Shown here: in pieces, positions 1 to 5,322 of the stretch
Layout: each line of letters starts with the position of its first letter
Position numbering within the stretch: position 1 is the stretch's first letter
Assembly: GCA_024404275.1 (NCBI GenBank)
Contig: JAKSQG010000111.1
Coordinates: 1 to 5,356, forward strand
Reading direction: 5' to 3'
Origin: Clostridia bacterium
Lineage (GTDB): Bacteria > Bacillota > Clostridia > Christensenellales > Aristaeellaceae
DNA length: 5,356 nt
Program-made: the position numbers and the translations under genes
Notes under the pieces: generated by a model
What the model was told of the DNA's origin: nothing
The model's database searches: none
Seen by the model: the letters and a program-made list of their open reading frames with translations, nothing else

Positions 1-11
1 CTGAAAGATGA

Positions 12-839
12 TTATTTGATTCCGCTGTAGGCAAAGGCGCGTACGATGCGCTTGTGGAACAAGGCATACACGATCATGATCGGCAGTACCAGAATGGTGT
101 TGCCGGCCATGATGATCTCCCAGTCGAAGGAGCCCTCCACGTCACGCAGGGCGGCGATACCGATGGTCAGGGGATACACGTTCTGGGTGGTGCTCATGAT
201 GAGGGGCCAGAAGTAGTTATTCCATGTGCCGATGAAGCTGAGCATCATGATGGAGATCAGGGTGGGCATGCCCATGGGCAGCATGACCTTCATCATGACC
301 TGGAACTCGTTGGCGTTATCCAGACGGGCGGATTCCAGCAGCTCATCGGGAATCTGCTTGAAGCTTTGACGCAGCAGGAAGATGCCGAAGGCATTGGCAC
401 CCATGGGGATAATCTGCGGCCACAGGGTGCGCAGCAGCTTCCACCTGGACATCATGCTGTAGATGGAAATGAAGGTGACCTGCGTGGGGATCATGAAGGC
501 GACCATGACAATACCGAAGAGGATGCCCTGACCCTTGAAGTTATACTTGGCAAAGGCGTAGGAGGCGGGCACCATGATAATCACCTGCAGCACCAGTACG
601 GCAATGCTGACCACGATGGAGTTCATGGTGTACAGACCGTAGGGACCGGACTGCCAGACCTTGACGTAGTTTTGCCACTGAATCTCACGCGGCCACAGCG
701 TGGGCGGGAACTGGATGGTCTCCTGCAGCGTTTTCATACCGGAAATGATCATCCAGTAGAACGGGAACAGGAAGACACACAGCATGAGGATCTTGAGCAG
801 CACGTTCAGCACAGCGGGGATGGTAATTGTTTTTTTCAT
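12..839 (-). CDS. Carbohydrate ABC transporter permease, MalG/UgpE type (CUT1)
   Basis: This is the second membrane subunit of the sugar importer. With its partner permease it forms the channel through the cytoplasmic membrane and docks on the ATPase. The 275-residue length is normal for the family. About six hydrophobic segments are visible, near residues 12-33, 73-95, 107-130, 137-158, 190-215 and 245-262. The cytoplasmic EAA coupling loop lies at about 166-194 (ELLESARLDNANEF...MLP). The usual glycine seven positions into that motif is Asn175, and the second EAA residue is Ser170. The C-terminal FAYSGIK tail resembles the typical G(L/A)xxGAVKG ending in shortened form. The start is an ATG 7 nt after a very strong GGGGGAGGAG ribosome site. 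The gene follows the other permease after 19 nt, so co-translation is likely. Family assignment is firm; the substrate is unknown. Only 11 nt follow the stop, so a further downstream gene cannot be excluded. Confidence 0.95.
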   Translation of the reverse strand: MKKTITIPAVLNVLLKILMLCVFLFPFYWMIISGMKTLQETIQFPPTLWPREIQWQNYVKVWQSGPYGLYTMNSIVVSIAVLVLQVIIMVPASYAFAKYNFKGQGILFGIVMVAFMIPTQVTFISIYSMMSRWKLLRTLWPQIIPMGANAFGIFLLRQSFKQIPDELLESARLDNANEFQVMMKVMLPMGMPTLISIMMLSFIGTWNNYFWPLIMSTTQNVYPLTIGIAALRDVEGSFDWEIIMAGNTILVLPIMIVYALFHKRIVRAFAYSGIK

Positions 840-858
840 TGCTTTTCTCCTCCCCCGC

Positions 859-1749
859 TTACTGATAATGGACCTTTTTGCTCAGGGCCCAGAAGTAGAT
901 GATGGTCATAACGCCCATGATGCCCATCAACACCACACCGGCAGCGGCGGCGTAACCGACCTTATTGAGGTAGAACGCCTGCTTGTAGATGTAGTACACC
1001 AGCACCTGCGTGGAGGTACCGGGGCCGCCCTTGGTCAGCACGCGCACCGTTTCAAACACCTTGAAGGAGCCGGTGGTGGCGGTGATGAGCAGCATGAACA
1101 TCTGGGGAGAGATCATGGGGAAGGTGATCTTGAAGAACTTTGAAATGCGGCTGGCATTGTCCAGATCGGCCGCCTCATACAGTTCGGTGGGCACGTTCTG
1201 CATAGCCGCGTAGATCAGCATGGTGTTATAGCCGACGGCTTTCCACGTGGCGACGATGATGACCGACATCAGTGCTGTATCCGAGCTGTCGAACCATTGC
1301 AGCGGACCAATGCCGAAAACGCCCAGCGCCATGTTGAGCAGGCCGTTATCCTTGTTCATGATCCACGCCCACACCATGGCCACGCTCAGAAGCGAAATGA
1401 CATGGGGCATGAACATGACGGAACGCAGCAGATTGTTGAGCCGTGTGCTCTTGGAGAGCCATACGGCAAACAGCATGGAGATCGGCAAGCCGAGGCCGAC
1501 CAGGCACAGAGCATAAATGCCGGTATGCCACAGGGAGTCGATAAATTCCTTACGTTTGAAGATATACTCGAAGTTTTTGGTGTTGACCCACGTCGGCGTG
1601 CCGATCAGATCCCACTTCTGGAAGGAACGGACGGCCAGATCGCCGATGGGATAAATGACAAACAGTGCCAGGAAGACCATGGCCGGCAGAATAAACACAT
1701 ACGGCCGGATGCGCGGCCAGAAGCCGTTATCGTTAGCGGTTCTTTCCAT
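859..1749 (-). CDS. Sugar ABC transporter permease, MalF/UgpA type (CUT1)
   Basis: This is the first membrane subunit of the importer, the partner of the permease encoded just downstream. It has 296 residues, close to UgpA and to short MalF homologues without the large periplasmic insert. Hydrophobic segments lie near 17-36, 72-97, 109-132, 160-182, 211-226 and 264-288. Two family hallmarks are visible: the EAA loop at 189-217 (ELYEAADLDNAS...FPMISP) and the GGPGTSTQVLVYYIY motif at 241-255, diagnostic of MalF/UgpA-like proteins. As in the partner subunit, the conserved EAA glycine is replaced by Asn (Asn198). The ATG is preceded by GAGG, which overlaps the TGA stop of the ATPase gene; only 9 nt separate the two frames, indicating translational coupling. 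Function is secure at family level. The transported sugar is not determinable from the sequence. Confidence 0.95.
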   Translation of the reverse strand: MERTANDNGFWPRIRPYVFILPAMVFLALFVIYPIGDLAVRSFQKWDLIGTPTWVNTKNFEYIFKRKEFIDSLWHTGIYALCLVGLGLPISMLFAVWLSKSTRLNNLLRSVMFMPHVISLLSVAMVWAWIMNKDNGLLNMALGVFGIGPLQWFDSSDTALMSVIIVATWKAVGYNTMLIYAAMQNVPTELYEAADLDNASRISKFFKITFPMISPQMFMLLITATTGSFKVFETVRVLTKGGPGTSTQVLVYYIYKQAFYLNKVGYAAAAGVVLMGIMGVMTIIYFWALSKKVHYQ

Positions 1750-1758
1750 ATTTCAGCC

Positions 1759-2793
1759 TCACAGTTTCTGCATCCAGCCGGCAAAATCCTGATGGTCGGC
1801 ACGGATGCGGACGCCGGATGCGTCAAACAGCTGAATGTTTTCTTCATTCACGTTGACATACACCTCGGTATCGGATTCAAAGCTGTCGTCCAGGCTCTTG
1901 ACCATGACGGAGTTGTTGTCATAGCGGACCTGATAAATGGTCTCGGAGCCGAGCATTTCCTTGGTAACGATGGTGCCCTTGCGGCAGTAGAAGCTTTGGG
2001 TGGCATCGGAAGTCAGCGATACCTTTTCGGGACGGAAGCCGTAGGACACATCGGAAGCGGCAAATTTGAGCACGTTCATCTGCGGGGAGCCGATGAACTG
2101 CGCGGTGAAGAGGTTGTTGGGATCCTGATAGATGACGCGGGGCGAGGCTTCCTGCTGGATGACGCCGCCGTTCATCAGGATGATCTTGGTGGCCATGGAC
2201 ATGGCCTCGGTCTGATCGTGAGTGACGTATACGAAGGTGGTCTTGAGCTTTTTGTGCAGCTCGATCAGCTCGGTGCGCATGCTGACACGCAGCTTGGCAT
2301 CGAGGTTGGAGAGCGGTTCATCCATCAGGAAGACCTTGGGCTTTTTGACCATGGCACGGGCCAGGGCGATGCGCTGGCGCTGACCGCCGGACAGGGTGGC
2401 GGGCTTACGCTCCAGCAGCTCGTGGATGCCCACGATCTCACTGATCTCTTCCACAAGGCGGGTGCGCTCATCCTTGGGGACCTTGTTGTTTTTGAGACCG
2501 AACTCGATATTCTCGCGGACGGTCATGGTGGGATAGATGGCGTAGTTCTGGAACACCATGGCCACGTTGCGCTTGGCGGGCAGCATGCGTGAAATATCCA
2601 CGCCGTCCAGATAGACCTTACCGGAGGTCTGGGGGCCGATGCCGGCGATGATGCGCAGCAGCGTGGTCTTGCCGCAGCCGGAGGGGCCGATCATGACGGT
2701 AAAGGAACCGTCTTCAATATTCAGGTTGATGTTATCAAGAACGGTCTTTTCACCGAACTTTTTGACGATGTTTTCAAATCTGATCTCAGCCAC
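1759..2793 (-). CDS. Sugar ABC transporter ATP-binding protein, MalK/UgpC/MsmX family
   Basis: This is the cytoplasmic ATPase that powers the importer, probably as a homodimer under the two permeases. In the 344-residue product all catalytic motifs are intact: Walker A GPSGCGKT (36-43), Q-loop Gln82, signature LSGGQRQR (134-141), Walker B VFLMDEP with catalytic Glu159 (154-160), D-loop SNLDAK (162-167) and switch His192. FIGSPQMN (233-240) marks entry into the C-terminal TOBE/regulatory domain, which ends a little earlier than in the 365-371 residue MsmX and MalK. I chose the GTG at 2793 because AGGAGG sits 7 nt upstream and MAEIRFENIVKKF is the usual family N terminus. An in-frame ATG at 2868 would place the intergenic hairpin inside the gene. 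A dedicated ATPase, located between the binding-protein and permease genes, is notable because many Firmicutes sugar importers borrow a shared MsmX. The TOBE domain could allow regulation, but no specific partner is visible. Confidence 0.96.
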   Translation of the reverse strand: MAEIRFENIVKKFGEKTVLDNINLNIEDGSFTVMIGPSGCGKTTLLRIIAGIGPQTSGKVYLDGVDISRMLPAKRNVAMVFQNYAIYPTMTVRENIEFGLKNNKVPKDERTRLVEEISEIVGIHELLERKPATLSGGQRQRIALARAMVKKPKVFLMDEPLSNLDAKLRVSMRTELIELHKKLKTTFVYVTHDQTEAMSMATKIILMNGGVIQQEASPRVIYQDPNNLFTAQFIGSPQMNVLKFAASDVSYGFRPEKVSLTSDATQSFYCRKGTIVTKEMLGSETIYQVRYDNNSVMVKSLDDSFESDTEVYVNVNEENIQLFDASGVRIRADHQDFAGWMQKL

Positions 2794-2800
2794 GGGGCTA

Positions 2801-2806
2801 CCTCCT
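2801..2806 (-). promoter_or_regulatory. Ribosome binding site that fixes the GTG start of the ATPase gene
   Basis: On the minus strand the sequence reads AGGAGG, then seven bases, then GTG-GCT-GAG. This perfect Shine-Dalgarno with ideal spacing supports a GTG start at 2793. The upstream in-frame ATG at 2868 has no comparable site and its coding extension would cross a strong hairpin. Confidence 0.85.
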
Positions 2807-2836
2807 GCTGTTTTGCAAACAAAAGTCTTTTTAAAC

Positions 2837-2866
2837 GGGGAGAACCCGCTTGCGCGGGTTCTCCCC
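2837..2866 (-). terminator. Intergenic stem-loop after the binding-protein gene (attenuator or mRNA 3' stabiliser)
   Basis: A perfect 13-bp inverted repeat (arms 2837-2849 and 2854-2866) encloses a 4-nt loop. In the minus-strand transcript the loop reads GCAA, a GNRA-type tetraloop closed by C-G. It begins 17 nt after the binding-protein stop codon. The bases after it (GTTTAAAAAGACTTTTG) are T-rich but interrupted, so it is not a clean intrinsic terminator. I read it as a leaky terminator or a 3' barrier to exonucleases, either of which would make binding-protein mRNA more abundant than mRNA for the ATPase and permeases. This arrangement is well known in binding-protein transporter operons. 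The plus-strand side has no T-run. Confidence 0.75.
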
Positions 2867-2883
2867 ATTGATACGTGTTTCGA

Positions 2884-4197
2884 TTAATAGGTATCGGTCA
2901 CGCCGTTGGGGAAGATGGACTCGAAGCTGCCGATCATCTGATCCAGAGCATCCGCCACAGACAGGCCGTCATAGACGAAGGAGGTCAGGGTGTCAACGAT
3001 TTCGATATCCACATCGTTCATGTAAGCGGACACGTGGGTTTCATTCAGGTAAGCCATCTGATCGTAGGCGACCTTCTTTTCGGGGGTCTCGGCCCACTTT
3101 GCGAGCACTTCGGGATCCTCTTCAACGCCCACATGGGTCAGGATGTAACCGGTCTTGAAGGAATGATAGATGTTGGCTTCCTTGCTGGTAAAGAACTTGA
3201 CCAGCTCCCAGCCGGCGGCGGTTTCTTCAGCGGTCTTGTTGTTGGCCAGCATCAGGTTGGAACCACCGGTGTAGCAGCGGCGATACACGGAGCCGTCATC
3301 ACGGACGATACCGGGCAGCATGCAGACTTCCAGATCAAAGCCGGCGTTGTCGGCGGCGCTCATGGCCTTGGTCAGGTTACCGGAGGACTGGAAGGCAATG
3401 GGCAGGCTGCCGGCCTGGAAATCTTCCCAGTAACCGCCGGCGGTGATGCCGGGAGCCTCGAACCAACCGTTATCGATGATCTCACGCCACTTGGTCAGGG
3501 CCTTTTCCCAACCGTTGTTCAGGTAAGCGCAGCCCGCGTTGCCGTCAGCGCTCATGTACTCACCGCCACCGATGGTGACGATATACCAGGACCAGTAACC
3601 GCCGGCGATGGGATGACCATAGGCGGGCTTGCCGGTCTTGGCGTACCAGGCTTCGCAGATGGCCCAGATATCCTGCCAGGTCTCGGGAGTGGCAGCATCT
3701 TCGCCCATAGCTTCACGAACCAGATCCATGTTGACGTACATCAGCTGGGTGGAACGGCCGTAAGGCACGGAGTAGACGTGACCGTCAGCGGGATCGGTGG
3801 AGAAGCGCAGGGCGCTCTCATAGAACTGACCGAAATCGTAGGCGGGATCGTTGGCCGCGGCATAGGCGGTCAGGTCGATCATGGTGTTCTTGTCCTTCTC
3901 ACCGAGGCTCATGCAGGCATCGATGATGGTGACGACGGGGTTTTCGTTGGAGGTATAACCGACGTTGAACTTGGCCAGAACGTCAGCATAACCGCCGGAA
4001 ACATACTGGGGAGTGACATGGTACTTGCCGGCATACGCCTCGTTGAAGGCATTGCACAGATACTCCATGGCCTCGGCGTTGGCGCCGGAGCCCCAGTTGT
4101 GGTAGATTTCGATCTCGACGACTTCTTCAGCGGATGCGAAGGCGCACAGGCCGAGCATCATCACCAGAGCGAGAAGCAGGGATACGAGTTTCTTCAT
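2884..4197 (-). CDS. Extracellular sugar-binding protein of the ABC importer (solute-binding family 1, UgpB-like)
   Basis: This is the first gene of the importer operon; its product captures the substrate outside the membrane and delivers it to the permeases. The 437 residues begin with a signal peptide: MKKL, a hydrophobic core at 4-20, then ASA before Glu24, a good type I signal peptidase site. Cys18 is preceded by Leu-Gly-Leu, a poor lipobox. Family-1 binding-protein features follow in order: IYHNWGSG (31-38), YSVPYGRSTQLMYVNMDLV (142-160), TWQDIWAICEAW (173-184), FQAGSLPIAFQSSGNL (260-275), TGGSNLML (310-317) and WELVKFFTSKEAN...KTGYILTHVG (330-357). The last block resembles E. coli UgpB from memory. 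Unusually for an exported protein, the mature part has six cysteines (48, 95, 181, 223, 292, 308), which would fit an anaerobe. The ATG at 4197 has AAGGAGG 8 nt upstream. The substrate could be a sugar, a sugar alcohol or a glycerophosphate-like compound. Confidence 0.94.
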   Translation of the reverse strand: MKKLVSLLLALVMMLGLCAFASAEEVVEIEIYHNWGSGANAEAMEYLCNAFNEAYAGKYHVTPQYVSGGYADVLAKFNVGYTSNENPVVTIIDACMSLGEKDKNTMIDLTAYAAANDPAYDFGQFYESALRFSTDPADGHVYSVPYGRSTQLMYVNMDLVREAMGEDAATPETWQDIWAICEAWYAKTGKPAYGHPIAGGYWSWYIVTIGGGEYMSADGNAGCAYLNNGWEKALTKWREIIDNGWFEAPGITAGGYWEDFQAGSLPIAFQSSGNLTKAMSAADNAGFDLEVCMLPGIVRDDGSVYRRCYTGGSNLMLANNKTAEETAAGWELVKFFTSKEANIYHSFKTGYILTHVGVEEDPEVLAKWAETPEKKVAYDQMAYLNETHVSAYMNDVDIEIVDTLTSFVYDGLSVADALDQMIGSFESIFPNGVTDTY

Positions 4198-4221
4198 GGT
4201 AGAATCCTCCTTGTTATTATA

Positions 4222-4245
4222 TAAACACGCTCTCCGGCGTGTTTA
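4222..4245 (-). promoter_or_regulatory. Hairpin in the 5' leader of the importer mRNA
   Basis: A perfect 9-bp inverted repeat (arms 4222-4230 and 4237-4245, minus strand TAAACACGC and GCGTGTTTA) encloses a 6-nt loop, CGGAGA. It lies within the predicted leader and ends 9 nt before the AAGGAGG ribosome site. It could protect the 5' end, tune translation or be a protein-bound DNA palindrome. It has no T-run, so it is not a terminator. It is too small for a recognised riboswitch. Confidence 0.6.
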
Positions 4246-4253
4246 CTACGAGT

Positions 4254-4271
4254 GAAACTATTGATACTTTC
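4254..4271. promoter_or_regulatory. Imperfect palindrome near the predicted importer transcription start (operator candidate)
   Basis: The minus-strand 18-mer GAAAGTATCAATAGTTTC pairs at seven of nine symmetric positions. It starts about 3 nt downstream of the predicted start at about 4274, a classic place for a repressor to block RNA polymerase. No specific regulator can be assigned from the sequence; the adjacent DeoR protein is one candidate. Confidence 0.4.
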
Positions 4272-4280
4272 GATGATTTA

Positions 4281-4309
4281 ATTATACACATCGCACAAAG
4301 CGTTTGCAA
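4281..4309 (-). promoter_or_regulatory. Sigma-A promoter of the importer operon
   Basis: On the minus strand, TTGCAA (-35, 4309-4304, 4 of 6 consensus bases) is followed by a 17-nt spacer and a perfect TATAAT (-10, 4286-4281). Transcription would begin near 4274 and give a leader of about 76 nt before the binding-protein ATG at 4197. No better pair is present upstream of this gene. Confidence 0.8.
4295..4309 (-). promoter_or_regulatory. cre-like site (possible CcpA or other LacI-family operator) over the -35 box
   Basis: The minus-strand sequence TTGCAAACGCTTTGT matches the cre consensus WTGNAANCGNWNNCW at every fixed position except the penultimate C, which is G. The core AAACGCTTT has the central CG typical of LacI-family operators. 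It contains the whole -35 hexamer, so binding would block polymerase and place the importer under carbon catabolite repression. With one mismatch and no CcpA gene in view, this stays a candidate. Confidence 0.45.
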
Positions 4310-4329
4310 GGGCTGATGGCGATTTTGAC

Positions 4330-4391
4330 GATTTTTCAGCCAAATCCGACTCGTTTTTCACTTTCCGTCAAATTCCGTCACGATTTTGTCA
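4330..4391. repeat. Helically phased short repeats between the promoters (probable DeoR-family operator array)
   Basis: Plus-strand units end at nearly one-turn intervals: GATTTTTCA (to 4338), AAATCCGAC (to 4350), CGTTTTTCA (to 4360), CTTTCCGTCA (to 4370), AATTCCGTCA (to 4380) and GATTTTGTCA (to 4391). TTCCGTCA occurs twice exactly, 10 bp apart. In the four clearest copies the terminal TCA falls at 4358, 4368, 4378 and 4389. DeoR-family repressors such as AgaR are known to bind tandem T/C-rich repeats on one face of the helix. The position upstream of both promoters suits a shared operator, though direct binding is not shown. Confidence 0.5.
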
Positions 4392-4441
4392 CGAATCTGC
4401 ATTTTCATGATCGATATATGCTCAACATGCGCTTTTTTGTA

Positions 4442-4470
4442 TTGACAATCCCCCCTGAAGCTTCTAAGAT
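4442..4470 (+). promoter_or_regulatory. Sigma-A promoter of the DeoR repressor and kinase operon
   Basis: A perfect TTGACA (-35, 4442-4447) is followed by a 17-nt spacer and TAAGAT (-10, 4465-4470, 4 of 6 consensus bases). The start would be near 4477, leaving a leader of about 62 nt before the ATG at 4539. In that leader the steps TCA-CG-TCA-TG-TCA (4505-4517) repeat the last three bases of the upstream array at 5-bp intervals. This may indicate autoregulation. Confidence 0.75.
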
Positions 4471-4538
4471 AGTGGATGAAGAGAAAATTGTCCTTCATAT
4501 TCTTTCACGTCATGTCACTTTGAAGGAGGGACCGCCTC

Positions 4539-5294
4539 ATGCTGATGGCCGAAAGGCAGAAAAAGATACTGGAGCTGCTGCGTGAAAGCGAGTTTCTTTC
4601 CATTGCGGAGCTGTGCGGCGAAATGCATTTCAGTGAATCCACACTGCGCCGTGACCTTCAGAAAATGGCACACGCCGGGCTGATCACCTGCACCCGCGGC
4701 GGCGCCATGGCAAACAGTGCCGTCAGCATGGAAACGCCTGTCGAGCTGCGTCAGGAAGTCAATCACGCGGTCAAATGCCGCATTGCCCGTGAAGCCGCGC
4801 AGCTGGTGGGAGATAACCAGATATTGATGATGGACGCGAGCACCACGGTGATGGAAATGATCCCTTTCCTCAAATCCAAACGCAACCTGACCATCATCAC
4901 CTGCTGTCTGACGCTGGCGCAGCGTGTCGCCGATGAGCTGAACTGCACGCTCATCTGCCCGGGCGGCAAGTATCACCGTCCCACAGCTTCTTTTACGGGC
5001 ATCAATGCCATCTCCTCGCTCAGCAACTGGTTTGCGGATATGATGTTCTTTTCCTGCACAGCCATCGACCCGGTGAACGGGCTGACCGATAACGGCGATG
5101 ACTTTGCGCAGCTCAAGACCGCCATGCTGCAGCAAAGCAAGCGCGCCATCCTGCTGGCTGATTCCGGCAAGTTCGGAAGCACAGCCTCCTACCGGCTGCA
5201 CCTGAACAACATATCCGACATCGTGGTGGATTATCAGCCCATCCTCGACCAGGATGAGTGGAAAAGCTACCGTCAAAAAATGATCTTCGTATAA
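4539..5294 (+). CDS. DeoR-family transcriptional repressor
   Basis: This is a cytoplasmic DNA-binding protein of 251 residues, the usual DeoR length. The N-terminal helix-turn-helix (about 5-56) is textbook: RQKKILELL, SIAELCGEMHFSESTLRRDL (recognition helix around 32-43), then AGLITCTRGGAM. The C-terminal sensor, which in this family binds a phosphorylated sugar, spans about 75-232, with DASTT (99-103), PGGKYHRPTASFTG (141-154), AIDPVNGLT (175-183) and LLADSGKFG (205-213). Several normally conserved pocket residues differ: Ser101 where DSGTT has Gly, Cys122 where TNS/TNN has Asn, and Gln191 where a Glu is usual. The ATG at 4539 is preceded by AAGGAGG with 9 nt spacing; a second ATG at 4545 is too distant from that site. 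The gene is divergent from the importer and is followed after 28 nt by a sugar kinase, so it probably regulates both. Which ligand it senses is unknown. Confidence 0.95.
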   Translation: MLMAERQKKILELLRESEFLSIAELCGEMHFSESTLRRDLQKMAHAGLITCTRGGAMANSAVSMETPVELRQEVNHAVKCRIAREAAQLVGDNQILMMDASTTVMEMIPFLKSKRNLTIITCCLTLAQRVADELNCTLICPGGKYHRPTASFTGINAISSLSNWFADMMFFSCTAIDPVNGLTDNGDDFAQLKTAMLQQSKRAILLADSGKFGSTASYRLHLNNISDIVVDYQPILDQDEWKSYRQKMIFV

Positions 5295-5322
5295 TAATAT
5301 AAATAAGAAAGGCGAACCGCTT

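Larger units (their letters stand above)
4198..4538. promoter_or_regulatory. Divergent control region between the importer operon and the repressor gene
   Basis: These 341 bases contain no gene and are visibly AT-richer than the flanking coding DNA. They hold, from left to right, the binding-protein ribosome site (4206-4212), a leader hairpin, an imperfect palindrome, the leftward promoter with an overlapping cre-like site, a phased repeat array, and the rightward promoter with its leader. The two predicted transcription starts (about 4274 leftward and 4477 rightward) are roughly 200 bp apart, leaving room for shared operators. A short open frame that crosses this area has no ribosome site or codon bias and is not counted as a gene. 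Confidence 0.85.

Noticed and set aside
1..11. Possible terminator or next gene after the last permease.
   Set aside because: Only 11 bases are available and they show no stem-loop or start signal, so nothing can be claimed.
2794..2868. A 25-residue N-terminal extension of the ATPase from an ATG at 2868.
   Set aside because: It would run through the 13-bp hairpin, lacks a ribosome site, and adds residues not found in the family. The GTG at 2793 has AGGAGG at ideal distance.
4216..4221. A second perfect minus-strand TATAAT just before the binding-protein ribosome site.
   Set aside because: Transcription would begin inside the Shine-Dalgarno sequence, and the matching -35 position reads AAACAC. 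The upstream pair at 4281-4309 is much better.
1297..4224. Very long open frames on the plus strand opposite the binding-protein and ATPase genes (for example 2875-4224 and 1297-2592).
   Set aside because: They are exact shadows of strongly supported minus-strand genes, caused by G/C-rich third codon positions. Their His/Gly/Asp-rich translations match no family and have no ribosome sites.
4304..4585. A 93-residue open frame crossing the intergenic region.
   Set aside because: It lies over the promoters and the phased repeats and overlaps the start of the repressor gene in another frame. It has no ribosome site and its codon use is unlike the neighbours.
5290..5295. A perfect TATAAT overlapping the repressor stop codon, possibly an internal promoter for the kinase gene.
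   Set aside because: No -35-like hexamer is present 16-18 nt upstream (CTACCG region) and there is no extended -10 motif. The stretch is simply AT-rich.
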